54,321 nucleotides of DNA from Scybalousia_A sp045221575 (GTDB taxonomy: Bacteria > Bacteroidota > Bacteroidia > Bacteroidales > P3), in the NCBI GenBank assembly GCA_045221575.1, contig JBGUWU010000039.1:1-54321 (forward strand), read 5' to 3'. The notes beneath the pieces were generated by a model. It was not told the DNA's origin and searched no databases. It worked only from the letters and a program-made list of their open reading frames with translations. Shown here in pieces: positions 6,962 through 16,420 of the stretch. The number at the start of each line of letters is the position of its first letter. The stretch's first letter is position 1. A program made the position numbers and the translations under genes.

Positions 6962-8323
6962 TTACTTGTTTTCTATTTTGGAATAGGTTATATTAAGTTT
7001 TGGTCTTTTTGTCGCATCTGAATAGTTCATACCATTCAATACAACTCTGTTTGCAGTGTTTCTCCTGTTATAGCCATTATCACTGTTGTTTCTATCTCTC
7101 ATAGATGGAATAATATATATGGTGGAGTTATCCCCATAGTTGCCTCTTACTAAGTTTTGTAGGTAAGAGGTAAGTTGTACTCTATAAGCGTTGATGGTGG
7201 AATCATAGTAAGAAACAGAATTAAGAGAAGTTGCTATTGTTTCATCAGGGAGCAGACGTATTTTACCATCTTGGTCTATTCTATAACACTGAAGAGAGGT
7301 AGGGTAGGTGAATTTATCGCCTGAAATACTTGCAACAGGAAGGATAAGTTCTGCTTTGTTGATAAAAGAACCTTTGATAGTATCTCTATTATACCAAGCC
7401 TCAAAGTTCTTTATATCTAACTGAATTTCACTCATACCTAAACAAGAAAGATACATGTAGTCTCCTGTTCCAATAGCGGAAGGAGTGGAACTTATAGTGC
7501 TAAGATTTGAACCAGAATAATCGTAATCTATATGCATAAATCTCTTTCCATTTGAGGTGAAAGGCATCTTGTAATTGTATTTAGCACCGCTTGTTGAGTG
7601 ATAATAATAGGTTAGACATGAGAAAGACGAGGTCATATCTACATATATTATCATTCCATTAATATCTGTAGTAGTTGCAGTTATCTTTAAACCTTTTAGA
7701 TCGGATTGAAATTCATCGTTACTGTTATATAGTTTGCTTGCCAATCTATCTCTAAAACTATCATTAAGCTTTATTCTAAGGTGAGGTAAGTATGTGGTAG
7801 TGTCGTTTTCTAAGTGAATATTGTCGTTATCCATATCTACAACAACGTCAGCGTCAAATAAAACATCGCTTTTTACAGCAAAAGACTCATTAGCGTGTAT
7901 GGTGTCTTTTAGTTCTTCAGATAGTTCTTCTACTTTAAAGTGCATTGTCATAGAACGAATAGTTTTATCTTTAACAAAAGCACCAGAATACAATAATGAT
8001 AAAACGACAGAGTCAGCAGTCCCCAAAGAAGAGAAGTTTTGTCCAGAAGTAGATAAAGAAACTTGAGAATAAATGCAAGAAGTTATTTTTCCAAAGTTGT
8101 TGTCTTTGTAGGAACCTAAAGCGTTATATCTAAGTTTGCTTGTTAGAACGGTGTCAGTTTGGAACATCTTGGCTTCAAGCGTAACGCCGGTAGAGTTATC
8201 TATAAGAACATTTATCGCATCATCGTTCTGTACGAGAGATAAACCTAAACGCTCATCTTCATTTACACAAGAAGCAAAGAATAATAGTGCAACAGCACAT
8301 AATATCAAGCTTATTTTTTTCAT
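6962..8323 (-). CDS. DUF4270 lipoprotein
   Basis: A 453-residue outer-envelope lipoprotein. The signal sequence ends in FFASCVNED, giving a lipobox Cys at about residue 19, followed by an acidic stretch. The layout after it (DERLGLSLVQNDD, then LEAKMFQTDTV and a long beta-rich body ending RPKLNITYSK) is that of the Bacteroidota DUF4270 family, of unknown function. The start codon overlaps the stop of the upstream glycogen-synthase-like gene by one base (TAATG), so translation is probably coupled. The pairing with a short GT5-like protein is one I recall from other Bacteroidales, which hints at a shared role in a surface or storage polysaccharide, not shown here. Confidence 0.85.
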   Translation of the reverse strand: MKKISLILCAVALLFFASCVNEDERLGLSLVQNDDAINVLIDNSTGVTLEAKMFQTDTVLTSKLRYNALGSYKDNNFGKITSCIYSQVSLSTSGQNFSSLGTADSVVLSLLYSGAFVKDKTIRSMTMHFKVEELSEELKDTIHANESFAVKSDVLFDADVVVDMDNDNIHLENDTTTYLPHLRIKLNDSFRDRLASKLYNSNDEFQSDLKGLKITATTTDINGMIIYVDMTSSFSCLTYYYHSTSGAKYNYKMPFTSNGKRFMHIDYDYSGSNLSTISSTPSAIGTGDYMYLSCLGMSEIQLDIKNFEAWYNRDTIKGSFINKAELILPVASISGDKFTYPTSLQCYRIDQDGKIRLLPDETIATSLNSVSYYDSTINAYRVQLTSYLQNLVRGNYGDNSTIYIIPSMRDRNNSDNGYNRRNTANRVVLNGMNYSDATKRPKLNITYSKIENK

Positions 8324-9147
8324 TAGTCTTCTTCTATTTCTATGATTGAATTGTAATATTCATTGATTTTTTCACAAAGCTCTTTGCTGTCAGGAACATA
8401 TTCAACAATATCTTTATTATTGTTTTTTGCAAAGTCAATAAGCTCTTGATTTACTTTGTCGGAAGCAAGAACAATGGCATCGCTGTAGTTGATGGCTGCT
8501 TTCATGATGTTAAGATAAGTAGGTTCTTTGTAGAATCTCCAGTCTTTTTGTGTGCCACCGTCTGCTTTCATCTTTTTAGCCATATTACTTGCTAATACTT
8601 CGCCGAAGTCGTCATCGTATAAGGTCAAAGCAAGTTTGCTTTCCATAAAGAAAGGATTGTTTTTAAACTCCGTACGCTTAATATAGAAAGGAACAAGCAT
8701 AGAAAACCAACCTGAACATTGGATAATGTCTGGTTTCCATGCAAGTTTTTTGATTGTTTCTAAAACACCTCTAGTAAAGAACATCATTCTTTCGTCATTG
8801 TCTTTTATTAAGGCTCCATTTTTATCTGTTACATCTACTTTTTCGGTGAAATAGTCTTCGTTGTCTATGAAATATATCTGCATTCTAACAGCAGGAATAG
8901 AAGCAACTTTGATAATTAAAGGGTGATCTTGATTATCTATGATAATATTTAAGCCAGAAAGGCGTATGACCTCGTGTAATTGATTTCTTCTTTCATTTAC
9001 GTTGCCAAAGCGAGGCATAAATATTCTTATTTCTTTACCATGCTCTTGTGTGTATTGAGGAAGTTCTTTTCCTAACAAGGCTAATGGAGAATTGTTTAAA
9101 TAAGGTTCTATCTCTTGTGAGACAAACAATACTTTTGGTTTATTCAT
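8323..9147 (-). CDS. Glycogen/starch-synthase-like protein, N-terminal GT5 domain only
   Basis: A 274-residue protein that begins like the N-terminal Rossmann domain of glycogen synthase (KVLFVSQEIEPY; later MMFFTRGVLETI and WKPDIIQCSGWFS). The full enzyme is about 480 residues; the C-terminal nucleotide-sugar domain is absent. The ADP-glucose-binding KTGG loop expected after the SxE-x-P-F motif reads YLNNSPLALLGKELP, so the key Lys-Thr-Gly-Gly is missing. Catalysis as a classical GlgA is therefore doubtful. Short proteins of this kind are common in Bacteroidales and usually annotated as glycogen synthase. It is the first gene of the five-gene operon down to maf. Confidence 0.75.
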   Translation of the reverse strand: MNKPKVLFVSQEIEPYLNNSPLALLGKELPQYTQEHGKEIRIFMPRFGNVNERRNQLHEVIRLSGLNIIIDNQDHPLIIKVASIPAVRMQIYFIDNEDYFTEKVDVTDKNGALIKDNDERMMFFTRGVLETIKKLAWKPDIIQCSGWFSMLVPFYIKRTEFKNNPFFMESKLALTLYDDDFGEVLASNMAKKMKADGGTQKDWRFYKEPTYLNIMKAAINYSDAIVLASDKVNQELIDFAKNNNKDIVEYVPDSKELCEKINEYYNSIIEIEED

Positions 9148-9176
9148 GTGTTATTATATGTAATATATTTTCTATT

Positions 9177-9185
9177 GCAAAATTA
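9177..9185 (-). promoter_or_regulatory. -7 box of the GT5-like/DUF4270/MORN/UbiA/Maf operon
   Basis: On the minus strand the sequence reads TAATTTTGC, a match to TAnnTTTG, about 30 nt before the start codon at 9147. A -33 TTTG at the expected distance is not clear. Confidence 0.5.
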
Positions 9186-9268
9186 CAATTTTTTCTTGGT
9201 ATAAAAGATTTTATAATAAAAAAATCGTGCTAAGACTGTGTTTTTGTATTTTTTATTTATCAAGAATG

Positions 9269-9298
9269 TTTGTAATAATATTTTTTTGTGTAAATTTG
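9269..9298 (+). promoter_or_regulatory. Bacteroidota promoter for the T9SS protein/aminopeptidase pair
   Basis: TTTG (9269-9272), 18 nt, then TAAATTTG (9291-9298). The expected leader before the ATG at 9324 is about 20 nt. It diverges from the minus-strand promoter at 9177-9185. Confidence 0.65.
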
Positions 9299-9323
9299 CA
9301 CGTAATTTTTAATAATTAAAACT

Positions 9324-10871
9324 ATGAGAAAATTTTCTTTGTTAGTTGTTTGTATAGTTTGTTTTTGCTGTCTTAGCAATGCACAACCTACACTTACAAT
9401 TAACGCTGTTGATAGCATTTCAACTTTTAAAGCAAGATTGAATGCAAATATAAGTAATTTAGGTGGCTGGACTATTAATGGAAAAGGTTTTATTGTCTCT
9501 AAATCGCAGAATTTTACTGATGCCGTAAAGATAACTTCTATTGCAGGAGCTGCCAATACAAATACAAAATTAGGAGATTTTTATTACTATCCTGGAACAA
9601 GTCCTTCTGCAACAAGTAAGCCTTATTTTGAACCTGGAACAACGTATTATGTAAAGGCTTTTGCTAAAAAAGGTTCAGGTAGTAATGCAGATACAGTATT
9701 TACTTCTGTTGTTTCTTTTACAACTTTGGTTGCACAAGGTGGAGTTTGTCAAGTGGATAGTGTTTCTCATATAAGTTATACTTCTGCTATCGTGTATGGT
9801 AAAGCAGTAGAAGTTAATGATGCATGGAAGATAGCAAAGGCAGGTATTGTTGTAGGGACACAGCCTAATCCAACAGTCGCTAATGGAATAGTTTTGGCTG
9901 CATCAGTTAGTACAAGTTCTTTACCAAAAACGTATAGTGTTAATGCAACAGGATTAAACCAAGGAGTAGTATACTATGCAAGAGCATGGGTTGCTAATCA
10001 ATACACTAATACTTATTATGATACTACATATTCAAGTCAGATAAGTTTTACTACTCTTTGTGCTGTTGATAGTGTTCCTTATAACATAACTTTTGATTCA
10101 ATAGGTATAACAACTATTGGTGTTAGTTGGACTCCAAGAGAAGGACAATATTATTTTGATGTTGATTATGGTTTTGCAGGACACACTGCAGGAGAAGGAA
10201 CAATTGTTCAGTGTGAGGGAAATCAACTAATGATAGAAAACTTAGAAGGAGGTCGTTCTTATTCCGTTTATGTTCGTGCAAGGTGTTTGACAAGTTCAGA
10301 AGTAGGAGAATGGTCTGCTGTTCGTACTGTTACAACACGACCTTCGCTTTGTGCTAATGTAAATGCTGTACATACAGAAGAACTTACACATTCTTTTGCA
10401 AGGATAGAATGGACGCCAGGTTCTATGAGCCAAAATGTTTGGGAAGTGTTGTTTGCAAAATCAAATGAAAGTTATCCAGCAAATCCTTTTGTTGTTAATA
10501 ATACTCCTGTTTATTCGCCTATAGGTTTAACACCTTCTACCCAATACAAAATAAAAATACGTGCGGTTTGCGACCCTTATTATAGTGATTGGTCAGATGA
10601 ATATAGATTTACTACCTTAATAATGGGATTAGATGAAGTAGGAAAGAACGAAAGTAAGGTAAATATTTTTCCTAATCCATCGCAAGGAGCGATAAAGTTT
10701 GATGTCCATAATCTAATAGTGGAACAAATAGATATATACAATTCATATGGTGTAAATGTATTTTCTTCAAAAGATGTTCCTGATGAGTTAATTATAAGAG
10801 ATAAAGGAGTATATTTTGTTAGAATAAATACAAATAAAGGAGTTCAAACAGAAAAGATAGTAATAAATTAA
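9324..10871 (+). CDS. Secreted fibronectin type III-like protein with T9SS sorting domain
   Basis: A 515-residue protein. Signal peptide about residues 1-20 (ending SNAQPT, so Gln is the mature N-terminus). The body consists of fibronectin-III-like modules: strings such as ITTIGVSWTPREG, SYSVYVRARC and FARIEWTPGS, with QYKIKIRAVCDPYYSDWSDEY, are typical of Bacteroidota surface adhesins. The first 240 residues contain two related beta-sandwich repeats (FKARLNANI, then YYVKAFA; later AIVYGKAVEV, then YYARAWV). The C-terminus from about residue 446 (NIFPNPSQG, then IDIYNSYGVNVF, DKGVYFVRI) is a T9SS type A domain. Probably a surface-attached or released binding protein; no catalytic motif. The aminopeptidase gene follows after 16 nt. 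Confidence 0.85.
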   Translation: MRKFSLLVVCIVCFCCLSNAQPTLTINAVDSISTFKARLNANISNLGGWTINGKGFIVSKSQNFTDAVKITSIAGAANTNTKLGDFYYYPGTSPSATSKPYFEPGTTYYVKAFAKKGSGSNADTVFTSVVSFTTLVAQGGVCQVDSVSHISYTSAIVYGKAVEVNDAWKIAKAGIVVGTQPNPTVANGIVLAASVSTSSLPKTYSVNATGLNQGVVYYARAWVANQYTNTYYDTTYSSQISFTTLCAVDSVPYNITFDSIGITTIGVSWTPREGQYYFDVDYGFAGHTAGEGTIVQCEGNQLMIENLEGGRSYSVYVRARCLTSSEVGEWSAVRTVTTRPSLCANVNAVHTEELTHSFARIEWTPGSMSQNVWEVLFAKSNESYPANPFVVNNTPVYSPIGLTPSTQYKIKIRAVCDPYYSDWSDEYRFTTLIMGLDEVGKNESKVNIFPNPSQGAIKFDVHNLIVEQIDIYNSYGVNVFSSKDVPDELIIRDKGVYFVRINTNKGVQTEKIVIN

Positions 10872-10887
10872 AATAAACTTAATAAAG

Positions 10888-12279
10888 ATGAAAAAGATAC
10901 TTATTAATCTATTTATGGTGTCCTTGTGTGCAATGGCAATAGCACAAAATGGCAAGGGAGGACTTACTACAGAAGACTTAAACAAAATTAAAGCAGGTTA
11001 TGAAAAAGCAGGCGCTTCTAATAAAGTTCTTGGTAAAATAGTTTCTAATAATGATATTAAAAAACTTGCGGTTAATCCTAATATCAAAGCAAATAGAGAT
11101 GTTAATTTTTCTAATGTAGTTAATAACAAAGGCATTACAGACCAAAAACAATCTGGTAGATGTTGGATGTTTTCTGGTTTCAATGTACTTAGAAATAAAA
11201 TGATTCAAGAATATAACCTTGGAGCATTTGAATTGTCAGAGAATTATCTTTTCTTTTATGATCAACTAGAGAAAAGTAATCTGTTTCTATCTTTAGTGAT
11301 ACAATATAAAGACGAACCTTTGGATAGTAAGTATAATGATTGGTTGATGAAGAATGTGTTGAGCGATGGTGGTACTTTTTGTGGAGTAATAGATTTGGTA
11401 ACAAAGTATGGCGTTGTTCCTTCAACTGTTCAACCAGAAACATATAACTCTAACAACACTTCAAGAATAGATGATCTTATTACTCTTAAACTTAGAGAAG
11501 ATGCTCTTATTCTTAGAGAAATGAAAGGCAAAGCAAAAGATATTGAAAACAAAAAAATAGAAATGCTTTCAGAAGTTTATCGTATGTTAGTTATGGCATA
11601 CGGAGAACCTGTAAAAGAATTTACTTATACAATGAAAGATGCTTCTGGTAAAGTGATTTCAAAAGAAAGATACACTCCTAAATCTTTTTATGATAAGTAT
11701 ATTGGAATAGATTTAAAGAATAATTATGTTATGTTGATGAATGACCCTTCTCGCCCTTTTTATAAATTATATGAAGTAGAGAATGATCGTCATACTATGG
11801 ACGGAGGAAATTGGAAATATATCAACCTGCCTGCAGAAGATATAAAAAGAATGGCTATAGCCTCTATTAAAGATTCTACACTTATGTATTTTTCTTGTGA
11901 TGTAGGTAAGTTCTACGATGGAGAGAGTGGAACATTAGATTTGAATAACTTTGATTATGGTTCAATCTTTGGAGTAACTTTCGGAATGAATAAGAAAGAA
12001 AGAATACAAACTCTTGCTTCAGGTTCTACTCACGCAATGACATTAAAAGGTGTGGATTTAGATGAAAACGATAAACCTATAAAATGGTTAATAGAAAATT
12101 CTTGGGGACCAAATGCTGGCTATGAGGGTAATCTTATTATGACTGACGAATGGTTTGATGAGTATATGTTCCGTTTGGTTGTAGATAAGAAATATGTTCC
12201 AGAAAACATACTTCAAATACTTAAAGGCAAACCACAAATGCTTCCACCTTGGGATCCTTTATTCTTAGATGTTGATTAA
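10888..12279 (+). CDS. pepC: Exported C1-family aminopeptidase (bleomycin hydrolase/PepC type)
   Basis: A 463-residue papain-fold cysteine peptidase. The active site is complete: Gln86 and Cys92 in DQKQSGRCWMFSG, His382 in GSTHAMTLKGV and Asn404 in LIENSWG. Length and motifs match the bleomycin hydrolase/aminopeptidase C family, which trims N-terminal residues from peptides. Unlike the cytoplasmic Firmicutes and eukaryotic forms, this one has a signal peptide (about residues 1-19, ending AIAQNG), so it should work in the periplasm on imported peptides. It follows the T9SS protein gene by 16 nt and probably shares its promoter. Confidence 0.9.
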   Translation: MKKILINLFMVSLCAMAIAQNGKGGLTTEDLNKIKAGYEKAGASNKVLGKIVSNNDIKKLAVNPNIKANRDVNFSNVVNNKGITDQKQSGRCWMFSGFNVLRNKMIQEYNLGAFELSENYLFFYDQLEKSNLFLSLVIQYKDEPLDSKYNDWLMKNVLSDGGTFCGVIDLVTKYGVVPSTVQPETYNSNNTSRIDDLITLKLREDALILREMKGKAKDIENKKIEMLSEVYRMLVMAYGEPVKEFTYTMKDASGKVISKERYTPKSFYDKYIGIDLKNNYVMLMNDPSRPFYKLYEVENDRHTMDGGNWKYINLPAEDIKRMAIASIKDSTLMYFSCDVGKFYDGESGTLDLNNFDYGSIFGVTFGMNKKERIQTLASGSTHAMTLKGVDLDENDKPIKWLIENSWGPNAGYEGNLIMTDEWFDEYMFRLVVDKKYVPENILQILKGKPQMLPPWDPLFLDVD

Positions 12280-12298
12280 TCTATTTGTGATAAAGTAT

Positions 12299-13000
12299 AT
12301 GAATCTTACAAAAAAAATAATATTTTTCTTAATTATCTGTTTGGGCATAAGTGCAATGACTTTCGCTCAGACAGATGATGTTGATTTTGATCAACAAAAT
12401 AATAGTGAAGAGGTAGAAGAAGAATGGGAAGATGATGATGAGATACTTATCATTGATGTAGAAAGTGTAGAGAATCAAAATATAGTTGATGAAGTATATA
12501 CCAATGTTGATATGATACAGGATATATATCAACAAGAAGAAGGTGTAATTTCTTGGGCAATGTATTCTGATGTTTCTGGCTTTGTTGCATACGCTCCAAA
12601 TAAAGAGAGAGATGTTTTTTTATTGAAAAAATATGATGTTGTAAAAGGATATGATGGAGAAGATGAGACAAAGAACTATGTATATATAAAAGAATATGTT
12701 TTCAATAAGAATCAAGCATGGGATTTTATATATGAAAGAATCTATAGTAATGATGGTAAGTTAAAGTATTTTGTTCGTAGATACAATACTTATAATTCTG
12801 GTTGTGCAGAAGTGGCTTTTGAAGAATCAGAGTATTTTTACAATCCTAATGGAGATTTAATAAAGAAGACATATCAAATATATGATTCTCAAAATAACAA
12901 TTTGGATATAGAGGATTGTTATATGGATAGAGAAGTTTATGATAAATATATGTCTTTACAAGATTTTTTAAGAACTAATCCTTTACCATTGGAAGAATAA
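12299..13000 (+). CDS. Exported acidic hypothetical protein
   Basis: The frame is open from an ATG at 12269, but the ATG at 12299 is preferred: it begins a clean signal peptide (MNLTKKIIFFLIICLG, ending AMTFAQTDD) and avoids overlapping pepC. That gives 233 residues. The mature N-terminus is very acidic, with runs of Asp and Glu at about residues 24-55, followed by a compact domain rich in Tyr and Val (KYDVVKGYDGEDE, then KNYVYIKEYVFN). I do not recognise a family. Its stop codon overlaps the coaX start by one base (TAATG), so it belongs to the coaX-lptC operon. Possibly a periplasmic or outer-membrane accessory protein. Confidence 0.75.
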   Translation: MNLTKKIIFFLIICLGISAMTFAQTDDVDFDQQNNSEEVEEEWEDDDEILIIDVESVENQNIVDEVYTNVDMIQDIYQQEEGVISWAMYSDVSGFVAYAPNKERDVFLLKKYDVVKGYDGEDETKNYVYIKEYVFNKNQAWDFIYERIYSNDGKLKYFVRRYNTYNSGCAEVAFEESEYFYNPNGDLIKKTYQIYDSQNNNLDIEDCYMDREVYDKYMSLQDFLRTNPLPLEE

Positions 13001-13731
13001 TGATACTCGCCATAGACAGAGGAAATAGTAAGGACAAATTTGCCGTATTTGAAAAAGGTAGTTTAATCTTTTTGAATACAGTTGATGTGTTTGATGAACC
13101 ATCTATCAAAAAAGTAATAGATAATTATGCTATTACTGATGTTATATTTTCTTCTGTAAAGGATAAACAGAGTGATAAAAACTTCCTTTCATTGTTTCAA
13201 CAGATTTGTTCAACATCAAAAGTCTTTCAATTTGACAGAACATTCACTTTACCTTTTGTTAATAATTATGGAGATAAACAAACGATAGGTTTAGATCGTT
13301 TGGCTGCAATAAGTGGAGCAAATTCATTGTTCGGGACAAATGTTTTGGTTGTTGATGCAGGGACTTGCATAACTTTTGATTATTTAGACGGTGATAATGT
13401 TTATCAAGGAGGAAGTATAAGTTTAGGATTTCATACAAAATATAAGGCTTTACATAATTTTACAGCAAATTTGCCGTTAATGAAAGATGTTGTTGCTTCT
13501 CCTTTATGTGCAAAGACAACAAAAGATTGTATTATTTCTGGTGTTGTAAATGGTACAATCTTTGAAGTAGAAGCTACAATAAAAGAGTATAAAGCAAAAG
13601 CGAATGATTTAAAAGTTGTTTTAACGGGAGGAGATGCAAAGTTTTTGCAAGAAAATATTAAAACAACGACAGTGTTGCAAGAAGACATTGTTTTATATGG
13701 ACTAAAAAAAATATTAGAAATAAATGCGTAA
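13000..13731 (+). CDS. coaX: Type III pantothenate kinase
   Basis: A 243-residue cytoplasmic enzyme that phosphorylates pantothenate with ATP, the first step of coenzyme A synthesis. It shows the ASKHA-fold motifs of CoaX: the N-terminal phosphate loop AIDRGNSKDKF (residues 4-14), GLDRLAAISGA (97-107, GADR variant, catalytic Asp99) and VVDAGTCITFD (117-127), followed by GGSISLGF and the C-terminal VVLTGGDA. Length is usual. It overlaps the gene before it by one base and the outer-membrane gene after it by 8 nt. A coaX-OMP-TPR-LptC order is one I recall from other Bacteroidota. Confidence 0.93.
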   Translation: MILAIDRGNSKDKFAVFEKGSLIFLNTVDVFDEPSIKKVIDNYAITDVIFSSVKDKQSDKNFLSLFQQICSTSKVFQFDRTFTLPFVNNYGDKQTIGLDRLAAISGANSLFGTNVLVVDAGTCITFDYLDGDNVYQGGSISLGFHTKYKALHNFTANLPLMKDVVASPLCAKTTKDCIISGVVNGTIFEVEATIKEYKAKANDLKVVLTGGDAKFLQENIKTTTVLQEDIVLYGLKKILEINA

Positions 13732-15031
13732 AATATATAACATATTAATCCTCGTATTTCTGTGTAGCATAGCAGCTTTCACGACTAAAGCACAATATGA
13801 TATAAGTTCTCCTTATTCTCAATATGGTATTGGTTCTACAAACTTATTAGGTAATCAATACAATTCATCTATGGGAGGACTTGCTCAAGCAATAAGAAAA
13901 AATAATACAGTAAATATATTTAATCCGGCATCTTACACAGCTATAGATACACAGTCTTTTGTGTTTGATATAGGTTTCTCTATGATGTGGAAAAATGTTT
14001 TTACAACAGATTTTTCTTCAAATAGTTTTCTTGCATCGATAACAAACATATCAATGGCTTTTCCCTTGTGTAAAAGTGTAAAGGTAGCTTTGGCTCTTAC
14101 TCCTCTTTCTGATATAAGTTATAGTGCAACAGATACTATCCTTGCACATGGAACTTTTGGTGATGATGATTACATTCCAACAAGACTTCAAAGTTTTGAT
14201 GGTAATGGAGGATTAGACAGAATTACTTTTGGTTTGGCTTATCAACCAATGTTTAGTAAGTTTCTTTCAAGATTTTCAGTAGGAGTTAATGCTTCATATA
14301 TATTTGGAAATATTTACAGAAGTAATCTTTCAAGTTTTGGCGGAGCAGAAGGTTATGTTAATTCAAGAATAGAAAAGAACTACAACGTTTCTGGTTTTAG
14401 TTTTGATATTGGTATGCAATATTTCCAGCCACTGAAAAATGAAGACATACTTACTGTTGGTCTTACTATGGGGTTACCAAGAAAATATTCTGCAGATGAG
14501 GAGTATTTCCGTTATACTTATATAAATGAAGATGCAGCTGCAACTTTGCAAGATACTATACAATATCTATCAAACGACAGAAAGATAACAATGCCTTATT
14601 CTCTTTCAGCAGGTTTTGTCTATTCAAGACCGAATAAGTTTCTTGTTGGAGTAGATGCTGTTTATACAAAGTGGAGCGACTTTGATTTTGAAAATAATAA
14701 CCTTGCAGAACTAAAAGATAATTTAAAACTAAGTATGGGTGGAGAGTTTATTCCTAATTTATATGGCACGTATTTTGAACAGTTTTCTTATAGAGCAGGT
14801 ATAAACTACGATAATGGTTATATATATCTTAGAGATAAAAGAATAAGTAAAATGGGATTATCTGTAGGATTATCTCTACCAATAAAAAAATTAGGAACAA
14901 ATATAAATATTTCATTTGAATATGGCAAGTTAGGAACAACAGACAATGGATTGGTAAAAGAAAATTATTATAGTTTAGGTCTTTCTATTACCGCTAAAGA
15001 TCGTTGGTTCGTAAAACGTAAATACAGATAA
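13724..15031 (+). CDS. Predicted outer-membrane beta-barrel protein
   Basis: A 435-residue protein with a signal peptide (about residues 1-23, ending TTKAQYDIS) and a mature part made of alternating hydrophobic/polar strands with frequent aromatic residues, as in FadL/OmpP1-type 14-strand barrels. The opening SSPYSQYGIGSTN and NNTVNIFNPASYTAID is the hallmark of a Bacteroidota family encoded next to CoaX. FadL-like proteins pass hydrophobic molecules; whether this one does is unknown. It overlaps coaX by 8 nt and precedes a TPR gene and lptC, so a role in outer-membrane biogenesis is an inference from context. Confidence 0.75.
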   Translation: MRKIYNILILVFLCSIAAFTTKAQYDISSPYSQYGIGSTNLLGNQYNSSMGGLAQAIRKNNTVNIFNPASYTAIDTQSFVFDIGFSMMWKNVFTTDFSSNSFLASITNISMAFPLCKSVKVALALTPLSDISYSATDTILAHGTFGDDDYIPTRLQSFDGNGGLDRITFGLAYQPMFSKFLSRFSVGVNASYIFGNIYRSNLSSFGGAEGYVNSRIEKNYNVSGFSFDIGMQYFQPLKNEDILTVGLTMGLPRKYSADEEYFRYTYINEDAAATLQDTIQYLSNDRKITMPYSLSAGFVYSRPNKFLVGVDAVYTKWSDFDFENNNLAELKDNLKLSMGGEFIPNLYGTYFEQFSYRAGINYDNGYIYLRDKRISKMGLSVGLSLPIKKLGTNINISFEYGKLGTTDNGLVKENYYSLGLSITAKDRWFVKRKYR

Positions 15032-15070
15032 TAGAATATTAATAAACAAATAAATATATTACATACAGAT

Positions 15071-16420
15071 ATGAAGAAGATAACTTTATTTATTGCCGGG
15101 TTTACATTTGTGTTTTTAGGCAATATGAGTTTTGCTCAAAAATATGGAGCTACACCAGACGATAGCGTTGAATGTCTTACAAACAATTCTCTTTATGTAG
15201 AGTTTTATAAAGCAAAGCAATGGGCTGATGCTTATGAACCTTGGAAAAAAGTTGTGGAATTGTGCCCTGCTGCATATAAAAATACATATGTAAGAGGTAG
15301 CAATATTTTAGCTAATCTTTATGCTTCTGCAACTACATTAGAACAAAGAGAACAATATTTTAAAGATATGCTTTGGCTTTGTGATAAGAGAACAGAAGCT
15401 TTTGGAGATAAAGCAAATAACACAGCAAGAAAAGCTCAACTTTATGCTCAGTATAATCCAAATGAAACTACAACAGTTTATAATCTATATAAACAAGCAG
15501 CTGAAGAAGGTGGTGCAAATCTTGATCAACAATATTGTGTGCTATATCTTCAAGCTACAATAGATTATCTTAAAGCGATAAAAGCAGACAATGAACAAAT
15601 GTCTATTTTGTTTGATGTTTACGACTATGCTTCAGAAACCATGGAAGCATCTTTAACTCAAACATCTAACGACTTAGATGCAGTTACTCAAGTTAATGAT
15701 ACTAAAAATATGGAGAAACTGCAAAAGGAATTAGACAATACTCGTAGTAATATAGCTGCTTTGGAAACATTGATAGAACCTTTTGCTTCATGTGAAAAAA
15801 TTGTTCCTATATATGAAAATCGTTTTAATAACAATCCTAATGATATAGATTTGTTGAAAAAGATAACAACAAACTTGGAACGTAAAGGTTGTATGAGAGA
15901 AGAACTATTCTTAAAAGCAACAGAAAATCTTCATAAATTACAACCAACTCCAAGAAGTGCTTCACTTATGGGACAGATGTTACTCGCTAAAGAACAATAT
16001 TCCGAAGCTGCAAAATATTTGGAAGAAGCAGAAAAAACTGCACCAGAAATTGGTACAAAAGCAAAAGCAGCTTTAGGTTTAGCACAAGCACTATTCAAAG
16101 CAAAAAGTTTTTCTTCAGCAAGAGATGCTGCAAGAAGAGCCATGAACTATGATAAATCTTTATCTGGAAAAGCTACTTTACTTATAGCAAATATGTATCT
16201 TGCAACACCAGGACAAAATGCAGCTTTTGCAGCATACGATGAAGCAGCAAGAGCAAAATCTCTTGATCCATCTGTTGCAGCAGATGCAAATAGAGTAATG
16301 AATGCAGCGCATGGACGTTTCCCTACTAAAGAAGATTTGTTCTTTAATGGTGGAAGTGCAGGTGGAAGCGTTGGCGTTGGTGGCTGGATAGGTGGTTCTG
16401 CTACAGTAAGAACAAGATAA
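15071..16420 (+). CDS. Exported tetratricopeptide-repeat protein
   Basis: A 449-residue protein with a signal peptide (about residues 1-22, ending MSFAQKYG) and alpha-helical repeats. TPR-like units are clearest near the start (YKAKQWADAYEPWKKVVELCP) and toward the end (YSEAAKYLEEAEKTAP, then FSSARDAARRAMNYD). A helical segment rich in Glu and Asn lies in the middle. The last 25 residues are Gly-rich (GGSAGGSVGVGGWIGG) and end in ATVRTR. TPR proteins are scaffolds; in this position, between a barrel protein and LptC, it may organise an envelope complex. Its TAA overlaps the lptC start by one base. Confidence 0.8.
   Translation: MKKITLFIAGFTFVFLGNMSFAQKYGATPDDSVECLTNNSLYVEFYKAKQWADAYEPWKKVVELCPAAYKNTYVRGSNILANLYASATTLEQREQYFKDMLWLCDKRTEAFGDKANNTARKAQLYAQYNPNETTTVYNLYKQAAEEGGANLDQQYCVLYLQATIDYLKAIKADNEQMSILFDVYDYASETMEASLTQTSNDLDAVTQVNDTKNMEKLQKELDNTRSNIAALETLIEPFASCEKIVPIYENRFNNNPNDIDLLKKITTNLERKGCMREELFLKATENLHKLQPTPRSASLMGQMLLAKEQYSEAAKYLEEAEKTAPEIGTKAKAALGLAQALFKAKSFSSARDAARRAMNYDKSLSGKATLLIANMYLATPGQNAAFAAYDEAARAKSLDPSVAADANRVMNAAHGRFPTKEDLFFNGGSAGGSVGVGGWIGGSATVRTR

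Noticed and set aside
12269..12298. Upstream start for the acidic exported protein
   Set aside because: It would add ten residues before a complete signal peptide and overlap pepC by 11 nt; the ATG at 12299 is better.
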